Source: Liopterus haemorrhoidalis
Taxonomy: Eukaryota; Arthropoda; Insecta; Coleoptera; Dytiscidae
Direction: 5' to 3'
Assembly: GCA_963971575.1 (NCBI GenBank)
Contig: OZ020611.1
Span: 56,205,381 to 56,269,380, forward strand
Length of the DNA: 64,000 bases
A program made the position numbers and the translations under genes. The notes beneath the pieces are model-generated. The model ran no database searches, was not told the origin of the DNA, and saw nothing but the letters and a program-made list of their open reading frames with translations. Below are positions 32,631 through 44,964 of the stretch, piece after piece. Each line of letters begins with the position of its first letter. Position 1 is the stretch's first letter.

Positions 32631-33069
32631 ACTTAAAATACATATTTCAATATATATCCATTCAATTTAACTTCCCGTATATATTCAAATTCAGACAGCA
32701 GTCATTGACCCTATATTTCCTATAATACATTTTTTCAACAAGTTTAAACGTACCTTGATTACCAGATTACGATATTGCAATAGAATTTTTATCACAGTCA
32801 CCTGACATACATTACACGTACACAGTGAATTTTATTATTTTAAATCTTGACTTCCATTTTTTTAACTTTTGACAAAATTTTGGACTTTTACCATCTGACC
32901 ACTGTGTACCATGATTGCTTCTATCTACTGGTGAGTTTTTAATTCTATTATCAATATATTTACAAAACTACTATCACATCTACGTAAACTTTGATTATAT
33001 TGTTAAAATCATTTTATACCAATTTTTATATTAATATAAAATTGTAATTCAATGTATATAATTATTTTA

Positions 33070-33110
33070 GGCTGAAGATGCGTTAACTAATAAAAACGCG
33101 AAACGTACCA
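33070..33110 (+). ncRNA. Hammerhead-like motif, right arm (unit B)
   Basis: Mirror of the left-arm motif on the plus strand (gctgaagatgcgtt ... aacgcgaaacgtacc). A transcript across the palindrome would hold one motif in sense and one in antisense. Confidence 0.45.
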
Positions 33111-33169
33111 TGATACTTGTTTTTTAATTTTCCTAACTAATACTGACGATTAAAGAAGAACATTTTATA

Positions 33170-33206
<37 letters not shown>

Positions 33207-33209
<3 letters not shown>

Positions 33210-34304
33210 GCTGCTTTGCGCTCTATATATTACCACCTGAAACAGCACTATGGCATCGACGCTTCACGTGTCGTGCCTTAGTGTGCAGTTACATTGGATG
33301 CGGAAACGTGCGATTTTTTGAACGCACGAGAATTGACAACAAAACAAACATACGAAGTTAAATGAGCATGGTTACAGTACATGCATACCTGCGTGCGGTA
33401 ACTTGCGTCGACGCACAAACATGTTTGTTTTTTTATGCGTCCAGCAGGTCAAAAATATGAGTTTTGATCCAAAGACTTTTTTTTACAAAATTAGAAGAAG
33501 AATAGAATTGTTAATATGCTGCTGCATAACAATGGGGATTTTTTTATTCGTTATTTATCTGTTTATTTATTTATTTTGTTTTCTTCATTTCTTTCTACAG
33601 AAAGTTCTACAGAAACCAATAGGTTTGTTTCTGTCCGAAAAAATCAACAAAAAATTAATTTCTATCTATCTGTTTTTTCCGACATTCACGTAAAAATTAT
33701 TATTCATCCAGATGAAAAAGTACTTCGGACAAATTTTTGTTTTTTTATTCTAAACAATTTGTGTCATACACGCTTTTGTTGTTAACAATAATGGAGATGA
33801 TTCAAGATAACCCCCGGTAACTCCCCAAATATTCATCTAAAAATGCATAAAACAAAAATAATTTGTTTTACTATTATAAATAATGTTGTTTTATATGTTT
33901 TTGCTGTTCACTAACAGATATTTAAAATAAAATAGTTTAATTGAATGAAACCGTACGCAAGTCGCACGTATGTTCTGAAACCACCCATCCCCGGACCAGG
34001 ACAAGGACGTTCAGTGTAAACGCTCGTTACCGCACGCACGGATACAGTGTAACCCTAGCCTTACACTCCTGGGAACGTTGAGGATGTGGTGGAAAATTCC
34101 AGATGTCGGATTTACTGGAATTATTATATCCCCACTCCTCGACCGCTTCAAGCGTCGAAGCCAGACATCGTTCTACTGGATCACGAGACACGCGAGATGT
34201 TCGTAATCAAATTCTCATGTCCAGCAGAGAAGAACATATCTCTGAAAGAGGTCGAAAAACGAGAGAAATACTCGGACCTCCTGTCTGAGTTTCGGCAAAT
34301 GTAC

Positions 34305-34308
<4 letters not shown>
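33207..34308 (+). pseudogene. RLE-type non-LTR fragment (unit B)
   Basis: Equivalent of 4150-5250, again split by the Harbinger-like MITE. The main readable part is 34086-34308. Left end abuts the (TA)n tract at 33172-33207, right end the tract at 34309-34376. Confidence 0.6.
33281..34060. mobile_element. PIF/Harbinger-like MITE (unit B)
   Basis: Equivalent of 4223-5002, with TTA at 33278-33280 and 34061-34063. Differs by at least one substitution (agaattgac for agaactgac). Confidence 0.6.

Positions 34309-34376
<68 letters not shown>
34309..34376. repeat. (TA)n microsatellite (unit B)
   Basis: A 68-base pure TA run, 20 bases longer than in unit A. Confidence 0.95.
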
Positions 34377-34379
<3 letters not shown>

Positions 34380-34648
34380 AAATAAAAATTCTTGAATACT
34401 CGTCAAAAGTTTATTAATAAAATATTAAGAGACGTTTCGACTGGTAAATCCAGTCATCCTCAGTCTAAAGTACGTTGTCAATATTTTACAAAAGTATATT
34501 CTTATAAAAAAATATACGGAAATGAAAATGAATAAACCATCCCAAACACATTCAGAGTAGACATGGCAGTGTAGAACAGACACCCAGACATGTATCTCAA
34601 AATTTTTTTGAATACTTCCATAATTTTTTATTTGCAACTTTGTTTATT
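34377..34648 (-). mobile_element. PLE 3'-end fragment with hammerhead-like motif (unit B)
   Basis: Equivalent of 5299-5570. The stem-plus-GAAAC motif lies at 34429-34468 on the minus strand. The 3' end abuts the TA run. Confidence 0.5.
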
Positions 34649-34673
34649 ATTTACCGTTAAAGAGGGTTCGACC

Positions 34674-36776
34674 CGGTGGCGGATCTACATACGGGCTAAT
34701 AGGGCTTAAGCTCTGGGCCCCAGATCCGCAAGGGGCCTGCAACCTCTCGGACATATACCTATTATATTCTATACCAAGCACGGCTTATAAGAGAAAAGGT
34801 CAAAACAAAAATATCACTTTAAAAAACAACACTAAAAAATTAAAAACACAAATTTACTAATATTTATTAAAAATCAACATAAATGAAGCGCCAGCTAATA
34901 AAAAAAAATCATATACAACATTAAAACGTGATTAATTTTTATCACCTATCACCTCAAGGAACGATCAGTAACTAAAACATTAGTTAAAATTATTCTAATA
35001 ATTTTTTGCTAACCATTTACAATAAACAATTAATTGATACTTTTCCAAATTTATATACATTATTAAAAAATTTCCATACGATACCTATTACTAATTGTGA
35101 AGCAGAAAGATCATTCTCAAGAATGAGTTACATCAAAAATAAACAAAGAAATAAAATTAATAATGAGAGATTAGCGGACTTGATAATTTTATCAGTGGAA
35201 AGTGATTTAACGAAGACATTGAACTATGATGAAGTTATTAAGGAATAAGCCGAGTAAAATGCGTCATTAATAATTTTTAAATTTAATAATCTGTTATCGT
35301 CATTGTATTATATTTAAATTCATTGTGATTGTACTTTAATATTCTTGTTTGTCCTTTTTTCTTCTTCTATTTTTGGTCCTAGCGTCAGATGTCATTAACC
35401 AGTATTGTTATTAATTATTTAGCTGATACAAAGGTTGGCAGCTGTTTTGTATTATAATTTGATATTGTTCTGTATTATGAACTTGTAGAGTAGATTGTAA
35501 ATTTCAATGTTGTTACTATTTAAAATGTTTGAGGTGTTTACAGGTAGTTGTAGGCCAAGTCTTGATATGCCTGTTAGAAGGTTTGATCTGTTTTGCTGGT
35601 ATTTGGGGCATGCTAGAATTATATGGTTGACGTTTTGTATGGTTTGATTATCGCAGTCGCATACGTTTGTGTTGGACATCTTGATTCTGTGTAGGTGAGA
35701 CGCGCAATAGTTGTAATTAAACCTCTTGGTAAGCTGGAATTATACCACGGTTGGTTTGGTATATTAGGATGTAAAAATCCATAGTATCGACCTTTGCTGG
35801 TGATTGATGCCTTGTATTCGTTGTTCTATTCTTTCCAAATGTTTTGTTTAAAATGTGATTTGTTGTCTTCTACTGAGAGTGGAGTGTTATAATTATGTCA
35901 TGGCTGATGTTATGGCTTCTTTCGCTAGTCAGTCTGCTATTTGATTATAGTAAATACCGGAATGACCCTTTACCCATGCTATGGTCATTTGTATATTCCT
36001 TTCCTTTAATTGCTTAAAAGTATTTAATATTTGGTAAATGATATTATGGTTTTTGTTAGAAAATTTGGGGTATTTTAATTTCTTCAGAACACTCTGGCTG
36101 TGACTAAAAATAATAATATTGTTTGTGAAGTAGTTTTGATTTTCAATATAGTTTTAAGGCAGAGATGGATGGCGATCATTTCAGCAAAAAATATTGATAA
36201 ACGTGTAGGCAATTGAAATTGTTGACTAAAATTATGGGCAGAATCAAAAAAAGCACATCCGACACCGTTGGAAGTTTTAGAGCCATCAATGAACAGATAC
36301 CAGCCATTAGGCCATTTTTATTCTATTGTTTCAGTAAATTTGGTGTAATTTGTTGGAAGAACTGCCTTGTCCAAAAAGTGGTTATTAGGCAGAGAGAGCA
36401 AATAGTCGTGGGTGAAGCAGGGTAAAGTTGAAGTTGCCTGGTTAGGAGTGAGAGTTACGATGGCTTGTGTGAAATTGTCAATTAATATAGGTGTAGGTTT
36501 TCTTGCCCAATAAGGTATAGATCAGATATATGTTGCTAGCTGGGCTACGGGTAGGTCAGTATTAATTCTTAGTCTTTCTATTACAAATATATAAGAGAGT
36601 AGTTTTCTTCTTGATTCTTGTTTGTACTTCTTAATACATATATTTAATAAAAATGTAATAAATAATAATTAACCTTTAATACTGTCTTTTATTTTTTTAT
36701 TTTTTTAATTGAAAAATGTGTAGGGCCCCTTGGTATTTGTAAGCCCTGGGCCCCCAAAAAGCTAGATCCGGCACTG
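34674..36776 (+). mobile_element. hAT element with TSD GTTCGACC (unit B)
   Basis: Equivalent of 5596-7698. The transposase remnant is at 35006-35248 and the nested RNase H non-LTR copy at 35353-36613 on the minus strand, with duplicated ATTCTTGTTTGT at 35341-35352 and 36614-36625. Confidence 0.88.
35353..36613 (-). mobile_element. 5'-truncated RNase H non-LTR copy inside hAT (unit B)
   Basis: Equivalent of 6275-7535. The C-terminal knuckle frame is 35452-35679. Small changes against A include tttaaggcag near 36153 and ccaaaaagtgg near 36372. Confidence 0.82.
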
Positions 36777-37222
36777 GTTCGACCGGGTAAATTAAATCAA
36801 ATTTAGTTCGCAAATTGCGACCAAACATTAGAAAAGCTGGACTATTGTTTGTTGAACAATGGGGTGTTGTGCGATAACTGAATAAAAATCTTGCAACTTC
36901 ATTCTCAATATTTTTATTTTCTAAATGCGCCTCTTTTATACAATTTTTAATAGTGCGGACTGCATTTTCCGCTGCTCCATTGCTCGCATGGTTGTACGGT
37001 GGTGTCAGAGTGTGTTCGAATCTTTTTTTTTTTTAAATAGTCCTTGAATTCATTACTGCAAAATGGGGGTCTGTTATCACTTACGATTTGTAACGGTAAT
37101 CCAAAACAAGAAAACATTATTTCTAGTTTATTAATTATACTATTTGCACAAGTTTTATGCATTGGAATGGCCTTGATCCACTTAGAATGTGCATCAATGA
37201 CAATTAAAATTTTTACTTGCCC

Positions 37223-38148
37223 GACCTTAATATATAAGGGGCAAGTATTGTAATCGCGAAAATTTTCGATTTCGAGATGTTGACTGCTGACCACGTTTCA
37301 TGGTCCAGGGAATCCAAAAAACCTATTTTCGAAGTGCCGTCCGTATGTGTGTGTGTATGTGTGTGTGTGTCTACGTGTATATACGATAACTCAAAAACGG
37401 TTTAACTTAAAGAGTTCGTTCTCGTATTAAAAAATTCTCCTAATAATTGGGAAGAACCCTATTGTTTTTTTATTAAAATCAGAAACCGGAAACGGAAGTT
37501 ATTAAACTTTAAAATTTAAAAAATATCGTAACTAGTAAACCAAGCCTTGCACAAAAAATTGTATAGGACATAATTTGATGTATTTTTGAAGATTTACCTA
37601 AATGTTTTTTTAAATTAAAAAAATATATATATTTATTTTTTTTATGGGAGGGCAAGTCTAGCGGAGGGCTCCCTTCGCCACTGGTTTTGTTATAAATTAG
37701 TCCTAAGAAATCTAAATGTACCCATGATCAAGCCAATTCCAGGGGTGTAACACAGTTTTTTGAGGATTATCTTTTTCTCTATTACAAATGGTCCTATACA
37801 AATTTTTGTCCAAGGCTTGGTTTACTAGTTAAGAATTTTTTAAAATGTTAAAGTTTAATAACTTCCGTTTCCGAATTCGGATTTTAATAAAAAAGAATAG
37901 GGTTCTTCCCAATTATTAGGAGAATTTTTTAGTACCAGAACGAACTCTTTAAGTTAAACCGTTTTTGAGTTATCGTGTATACACACAGACACACACACAG
38001 ACAAACACACACAGACACACACACATACGGACGGCACTTCGAAAATAGGTTTGTTGGATTCCCTGGACCCTGAAACGTTGTCATCAGTCAAAATCTCGAC
38101 ATCGAAAATTTTCGCGATTACAATACTTGCCCCTTATATATTAAGGTC
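37223..38148. mobile_element. Long palindromic MITE (unit B)
   Basis: Equivalent of 8145-9070; the arms and GT/CA stretches are the same. Confidence 0.75.
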
Positions 38149-38932
38149 AAGCAAGTAAAAATTATCTTTAATTGTCTCGGCTGAAATTTGCTTAAAAGTG
38201 ATAGGTAAAGCGTCCTAAATATAAAACAAATGGCTCTGATCTGCTATACTTTTACTTTTATGTTTTAAGGGTAAACGAGACAAACTGTCGGCACTACCAT
38301 TTTGACTTAAGGCAATACATTTTATTTCAACGAGAAACCTGCCGTTTCTCGTTGTCCGGGGTTGGACTGCGCCGTTTCCCGCCAACCCTGATCGGCGATT
38401 CCTTTCCCTCTTCGCCCCGGCTGCTACGCTCTGGACCTGGTGAAAGGCTGCTGCTCATGATTTTGACGGTACCTCGCTTGCTGTTTCCAGGACCAAATTG
38501 GCATCATTAACGGCGGCTTCCATATTAATTGCGGTTTCGTATGCCTTGGCATATGTTAAATTTTTTATGATGAACAGCCTTTGTTTTATTGTATCTAAAC
38601 GAATGCCGGATACTTACTGATCACGTAAATTTTCACTTAGTGTGGTGACGAAATCATAGGATTTAGCCTTATTTTTCAAAACTGCGATATATTGTGCGAT
38701 CGTTTCCCCGTCTTCTTGTTTTCTTTGTCGGAACTTACAACGCTCGACTATTTGCAAAGGTTTGGGGTCCAAATGTTCTTAAACTAACACCGTTAATTTC
38801 AAAATTTTTATTTTGCGGCTTCTGTTGGTCACAAGTCCCCAAAGAGCTCGAATGTTTCATCACCCGCCACAGATAACAAAGTAGGCACTTTTAATTGGTT
38901 TTCAATTTTATTTGTTACAAAAAATTGTTCTA

Positions 38933-39293
38933 TAGTCGGATTGTTGATAAGTGACTGTTCGTTGCTACAAGTATCGATATTCAATACTATATGCTTTCTC
39001 TGTCTATATCACTATAATTATTTGCATACCTATAGTAACGTATAGTGACCCAAGTTGACAACTAACCTTCAAAATTATTTGAATAAAAAACAATACATTA
39101 GAAAGAAACGGCATGATTCGTTGATATCTTTACGTTTGTGAATTTAATAACTGGCCGCAAGTCATATTTTAATTAATATTTATTAACAGACAATGACAGT
39201 TAAGACAAATAACAAAAAACATTTTTAAAATCGCTGAAAATGGTAACTAGATTATTATATGAACCAGCCAGTCACCTATCAGCAATCCGACTA
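38933..39293. mobile_element. TA-flanked 361-base MITE in gypsy gag (unit B)
   Basis: Equivalent of 9855-10215, with the same inverted repeats and flanking TA. Confidence 0.7.
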
Positions 39294-40920
39294 TAGGCGT
39301 GCGACATAAGTTGACCACTTTTTGTTTTTTAAGTCGAACTCATTAATTTTACCGATCGCCATTTTTATTAATAATATTTATTATCTCGTTTCTTGTAATG
39401 TTATATTAAAATTTTTATTAAATTTATAACTTTAATTTGCAATAACTCGTCGCCACTGTAATAAACGTGAACACACATAGGCAGTTGGTTAAATACTGAT
39501 TTATTAAAACCGAGAATGTTACATACAAACAAGTTAATACATATTTGAGTATACATATTACAAAACTATGGATTACCTTGCCGTCTTCCTTTATTTTTAT
39601 TTTTTTGCTCATTATCTTGACTATTTGAGTCCAAAACTAAAACCTAGCACAAGACGCTTAACTGGGTGAAAATTATTTGCAAAATATTGATATAAAAAAT
39701 AAAATGAAAACCGTAACAGTAAAATATTTACCCTCTCCAAAATGTGTGTGTTTTGTTACGAGGAAAACAAACAATTAGTTTGAAATACAATAAACCGCAT
39801 TTTAATTATATACGTACATATATGTCATTTCAAACAGTCACGTTGCTAAGCGACCGCTCAACTTTGCGTTCTCTAAAAATCCAATTTAGTATGAAATGCC
39901 AGGTAATATTATTCATTGCTGCTGGTCATAATTAATATTTGCTGGAGTCAACACTTTTGTTTATCATGATTATTTCCATAATAAAAAGAGTTATAAAAAT
40001 ATTGTTCGAATAGAACTTATTTGAGGTAATGGGGATCAGTAATAGTGGTTAGTTAGTTAGTAAAAATTTTTGGCGCACAGCAACAAAGGCGATTTGCCCC
40101 TAACGCAGCCCATTTAAATGACTAGACTATATAAAAACAATATATTAGACAATAAATAAATAAATAAAATCATTAAAAATACACATACTCAATAAAAGAA
40201 ATCTTGCACTGACAAACACAAATAAATAATATAAAAAGTCTGTTCGAAAATTTGAACAGACTCAGGGTGATGGTAAGAATCTGTAAAGGGGCCAATTACC
40301 CTCGAATATCACAGTCAATAACTAGAAACACATTAAAATAAGGTGCAAGACTTCACACATAAAACAATAAGTTCGATTCTCTCAGGAAGAGTATCAACCT
40401 GTCACAGTCAATAACTAGAAACACATTAAAATAAGGTGCAAGACTTCACACATAAAACAATAAGTTCGATTCTCTCAGGAAGAGTATCAACCTGTCCATG
40501 AGTACCCTGTCGTCACCTAAAGCAACTGACAGGTCATATCTGTGTTAACGTCTGTTAACACAGATCGAGGTTAACGACAAATCTGTTAACGACAAATCTG
40601 TGTTACACGTCTTACAGCTAGGGGACTCTTCTCCTCGAAGGAGGTGTCCATGGGTCCACCAACAGTGACCTATACGGAGGCGTGTGATGGCGGTTTCCTC
40701 CCTGCGGTTAATCCTGCAGGAAAAACCCCATGGTTTAACGTCTCCCTTAATCTGTCGTAACTGAACGTTCTGTGTGCGGTTCCACTCATGTTGCCACATG
40801 TCTAAAACCAGATGTTTCAGATGAACCTTTGCGTCATCTGAAAAATGAAACTCACATCAATCATAGGTCTGTGAGAGGCGGCTTTTGCAGCTGCATCTGC
40901 CGCTTCGTTGCCTTTAATAC

Positions 40921-43900
40921 TGTAACATGTAATAGGTTACGTAAATGATACACATGTATACTGCTTGATAGTTCTTTATTAACTGCCTATGATGTGGTCT
41001 AGGCTCGTCTGCCTAGGTCCGTACCTTTATCTTGTACATACATTACATCTCCCTTTTTCTTAAGATAATACTTTATATACTATGTGTTACATTAATTATA
41101 AATTTATACTATACTTAACATACCTTTTACATACTTAACATTTATTATATCTTTTTTTTTTTTAACTATATTTACAAACTATATACAAATTATTTACAAC
41201 TAAAAAAAAAAAAACAACATTAGAAAAACAAACCTTATACAAAATAAAGTCTATTTTCTTTTAAATACAAGTCGATCAGGAGGTTTAATTTCTCTTCCTG
41301 ATCTAGATATATTTCTAGTTTCAGAAGGTGGCTCTGCAATTAAAATTTTATTTTCATCTTCAAATAAACTATTTTTAATTTCATTTTCGACTTCATTGTA
41401 ATCATTTTCCTCTGGTTCTACTTTAACGATTTCTTCTTTACAATTTGAAAACGGATTTAGAAATCGTCGGTTTCTTTCTAATATGGACCCATTTTCTAAG
41501 CTAACTTGATATGATCTTGGTCTATTTAAAACATTTTTTATAACACCTTTTTCCCAAATCTTATCTCTTTTAACAAAAACAGGCTGTCCCGTTTCTAAAT
41601 CTTTCAAATTCTTAGCGGTTCTATCATAATATTTTTTCTGTTTTAATTGTTTAGACTTGAATTTTTTCTTAACAATTTTATTTTTATCATTAATTTTATT
41701 TGTAAAATGATTACAATCAGGCAACAAACCTCTTAGTTTCCGATTCATCAAAAGCTGAGCGGGTGAGTCCAAACCAGACAGTGGCGTGTTTCGTAGTTCT
41801 AAAAGTGCTAAATACGGGTCTTGTTTAGTTTCAATAGTTTTTCTTAAAACTCGCTTGACTGTCTGTATTGTCCTCTCCGCCATACCGTTTGATTGAGGGT
41901 ATTTAGGACTACTCCTAACATGTTCAAAATTCCATTCTAACGTAAAATTTTTAAATTCTGCACTCGTAAATTGAGTACCGCCATCAGATATTAATAATTT
42001 AGGAATTCCATGTCTCGCAAAAATTGATTTTAAACTGGTAATTACATTAGAACTGGTAATTTTGTTCAAAATATTAATTTCAACAAATTTTGAAAAATAG
42101 TCTACTACAAGTATGTAATATTTATTATTCAATTCAAATATGTCAACACCAACCTTTTCCCATGGACCATTAGGTATTTCATGTGGCATCATAGGTTCCT
42201 TTAAATTTTCACGTCTATATTTATTACATACAAAACAATTTTTTATAAATTTTTCTATATCTTTATCTATATCTTTCCAATATAAACACTCTCTGGCCCT
42301 ATTTTTACATTTTTCAATACCTAAGTGTCCATAGTGTATTCGTTCTAACATTTCATTTTTTAATTTTGTAGGTACAACAATTCTTTTATTTTTAAATATA
42401 ATATCATTTTTTACTGTTAAATCTCCAGCCAACCTTTTATAATATTCCATATCCGGTGAATAGGTTATTGAAAAGTCCCAGCCAACATTTATACAACTTC
42501 TTAATTTTTGTAGTTCTCCGTCTTCAGCTGTGAATTTTTGAAATTTTAATACCTGCGAATCGGTGATATTTAAAGATAAAATCATTAAATCTGAATGGTA
42601 TTCTAATTCATTATCTATTTCTGCAAAGTTATTATTTATTTCGTATGCGCGCGACAATGCGTCTGCTATATACAATTCTTTGCCTTTTTTAAAACGTAAC
42701 GTTAGATCATAATTTTGCAAACGTAATAATAAACGTTGAAGACGTAACGGACAATCATTCAGTGGTTTTTTAATGATTGACAAAAGCGGTTTGTGGTCGG
42801 TTTCTACAACAAATTTTCGACCATATAAAAATTCTCTAAATCTTTCACATCCGAAACAAATAGCTAGCATTTCCTTTTCGATTTGCGCATAATGTTTTTG
42901 TACCGAAGTAAGTGCGCGGGACGCGTACGCCACTGGTGCGCCATCTTGTAACAAAACAGCACCAAGTCCGTCCTTGGAGGCGTCTACTGACAAAATTACC
43001 GGTTTTTGCATGGAATAGTATTGAAGTACGGGGGTTGTACTTAAAATATTTTTCAAATTTTCAAAACATTTATCATGGCAATCAAGCCATTGGAAGTGTA
43101 CGTCTTTTTTAATTAATGATCTTAAAGGCGAACTTTTTTCCGCAAGATTAGGAATAAATTTTGATAGATACGTTAATATACCTAAGAAACGTTCTATATC
43201 TTTTTTATTTACTGGTTTTTGAAAATTAAGAATCGCACTTATTTTTTTAGAATCGGGGCGAATTCCGGAGCTACTTAGTGTATGACCCATATATTGTAAT
43301 TCAACTGCTCTAAATACACATTTATTTTTATTTAATTTTATGTTATATTCTATTATTCTATCTAATACTTTCTTTAATCTTTCGTCGTGCTCTTCTTTAG
43401 TAGAACCCCATATTAAAATATCGTCGATGTACGTATCGACACCTTCAATGTCATCAAAAATTTGTTTAACGATTCTGTGAAATATTTCAGGTGCGCACGA
43501 AATACCGTAAGCCAATCTTAAATATTTGTAACGACCAAAAGGAGTACTAAAAGTAGTTAATTTCGAACTAAGTTCGTCTAGTTTAATTTGATAGAAACCT
43601 TGACTTGCGTCGAGCGTACTAAAAAATTTTGCACCTGATAACTTAGCTGTAATTTGATCAAGAGTAGGTAACTGAAAATGTTCCCGTTTGATGGCTAAAT
43701 TTAAATTTTTGGGATCCAAACAAATTCTTAATGAATCGTCCTTTTTGCGAACAACGACTAAAGAATTGACCCATGCTGTCGGCTCGGTGACTTTCTCAAC
43801 TATTTTTAATTTTTCTAATTTATTTAATTCTTCTTTAACTTTATCTTTGATCGCTAGCGGGATTTTTCGCGGAGCATTAACAACCGGCCTAATTTTCTCA

Positions 43901-44506
43901 TCGACAGTTATATGACACGGTTCAACTTTTACACAGCCTATTCCTGTAAATATACCAGAATAATTTTTTAAAAAATCTATCTCGTCGATAGCAAAAACTC
44001 TTTTTATTAAATTTAGTTGTTGGCACGTTTCAATACCTAAAACTGGTGGAATATTTTTAACATTCACAATATAAAAATTTATTAACTGTAAACTGTTTCG
44101 AAACTGACATCTCAAAGTTATTTTACCTAATGTGTCAAGTGTCAAACCCGAATATGAAGTTAATCTAGTATTTGTCACATTTAATAAATTTTTATTAATA
44201 TTTAGTTTCTTAAATACATCTATAGGAATACCGTTAGCCTGTGCTCCTGTATCGATTTTGAAATTAATTAATTCATTATTTATTTTTAGTTGACAAGACC
44301 AATGCTTTTGCAATTCATTGTTTTCTAAGGAACCAATTAAAACTTTGTTATTATCATTAATTTCCTACCGACTGCGCCATGTAACATGAAATAGGTTACG
44401 TAAATGATACACATGTATACTGCTTGATAGTTCTTTATTAACTGCCTATGATGTGGTCTAGGCTCGTCTGCCTAGGTCCGTACCTTTATCTTGTACATAC
44501 ATTACA
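40921..44506 (-). mobile_element. Gag-less Ty3/gypsy element, TSD AATAC (unit B)
   Basis: Equivalent of 11863-15448. LTRs lie at 40921-41047 and 44380-44506, flanked by AATAC at 40916-40920 and 44507-44511, with the tRNA-Ser-type primer-binding site at about 44363-44379. Confidence 0.93.
41251..44313 (-). CDS. pol: Gypsy pol, intact 1020-codon frame (unit B)
   Basis: Same domain order as at 12193-15255: protease DTGAQ, RT YIDD, RNase H, H2C2 integrase with both Asp and the Glu. Differences I can see are KLDELSSKL for KLDEFSSKL, STKEEHDE for STKEDHDE, and AEPPSE for AEPRSE. None touches a catalytic residue. As in unit A there is no ATG start and no gag. Confidence 0.93.
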   Translation of the reverse strand: MQKHWSCQLKINNELINFKIDTGAQANGIPIDVFKKLNINKNLLNVTNTRLTSYSGLTLDTLGKITLRCQFRNSLQLINFYIVNVKNIPPVLGIETCQQLNLIKRVFAIDEIDFLKNYSGIFTGIGCVKVEPCHITVDEKIRPVVNAPRKIPLAIKDKVKEELNKLEKLKIVEKVTEPTAWVNSLVVVRKKDDSLRICLDPKNLNLAIKREHFQLPTLDQITAKLSGAKFFSTLDASQGFYQIKLDELSSKLTTFSTPFGRYKYLRLAYGISCAPEIFHRIVKQIFDDIEGVDTYIDDILIWGSTKEEHDERLKKVLDRIIEYNIKLNKNKCVFRAVELQYMGHTLSSSGIRPDSKKISAILNFQKPVNKKDIERFLGILTYLSKFIPNLAEKSSPLRSLIKKDVHFQWLDCHDKCFENLKNILSTTPVLQYYSMQKPVILSVDASKDGLGAVLLQDGAPVAYASRALTSVQKHYAQIEKEMLAICFGCERFREFLYGRKFVVETDHKPLLSIIKKPLNDCPLRLQRLLLRLQNYDLTLRFKKGKELYIADALSRAYEINNNFAEIDNELEYHSDLMILSLNITDSQVLKFQKFTAEDGELQKLRSCINVGWDFSITYSPDMEYYKRLAGDLTVKNDIIFKNKRIVVPTKLKNEMLERIHYGHLGIEKCKNRARECLYWKDIDKDIEKFIKNCFVCNKYRRENLKEPMMPHEIPNGPWEKVGVDIFELNNKYYILVVDYFSKFVEINILNKITSSNVITSLKSIFARHGIPKLLISDGGTQFTSAEFKNFTLEWNFEHVRSSPKYPQSNGMAERTIQTVKRVLRKTIETKQDPYLALLELRNTPLSGLDSPAQLLMNRKLRGLLPDCNHFTNKINDKNKIVKKKFKSKQLKQKKYYDRTAKNLKDLETGQPVFVKRDKIWEKGVIKNVLNRPRSYQVSLENGSILERNRRFLNPFSNCKEEIVKVEPEENDYNEVENEIKNSLFEDENKILIAEPPSETRNISRSGREIKPPDRLVFKRK

Positions 44507-44964
44507 AATACCACCATGTCCCAGTATCCAAAACAGTTCTAACCTCACATTTTGAGCATTCAGATTGTGGAGTAGCAACCGGATCTTTAGTACAAGAGGA
44601 TGCACTGGATCTGGATCTTGGATACTGTTCAAAGCGCTCAGCGAGTCCGTCAAGGAACACTTGACCGACTTTGCTCTGACGAAACAAAACACAGGGCCTT
44701 GAAAATAGCGTACAGCTCAGCAGTGTACACACTCGTTATAGAGTGCAGACGGAACTGAAACTGTTGGCGTGTATTCAAAGCAACGAACGCACACCCAACC
44801 CTAGTTCCGGATTTTGATCCGTCAGTAAAAGTGACAGTATCCTCGAACCTAGGGACCAGTGTTCTTTATAACTCATGTTGGTATTCGATAGGCGACGTAG
44901 TATCTTTATCAAATCTAGTTAATGTGAGGTTCACAAGTGGACGCGGTAGCGTCCATTGGACACC

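Larger units (their letters stand above)
31177..33171. mobile_element. Head-to-head PLE palindrome, ~1-kb near-identical arms (unit B only)
   Basis: The left arm (31177-32186) and right arm (32198-33171) are inverted copies around an 11-base loop (aaccaatacaa). I see only an A/C difference near 32329, a longer T-run on the left near 31757, and about 28 extra outer bases on the left. Each arm holds the 3' third of a PLE: GIY-YIG domain, stop, 3' UTR and a hammerhead-like motif. Both outer ends are PLE 3' ends and both abut (TA)n. The insertion is absent from A and C. Confidence 0.93.
36785..39750 (-). pseudogene. Old gypsy remnant: integrase, RNase H end, gag, candidate LTR (unit B)
   Basis: Equivalent of 7707-10690. 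Integrase is at 36785-37294, the palindromic MITE at 37223-38148, RNase H end and gag at 38149-39318, the TA-flanked MITE at 38933-39293, and the candidate 5' LTR from 39457. A 20-base CAC-rich stretch of unit A is missing near 39644. Confidence 0.78.
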
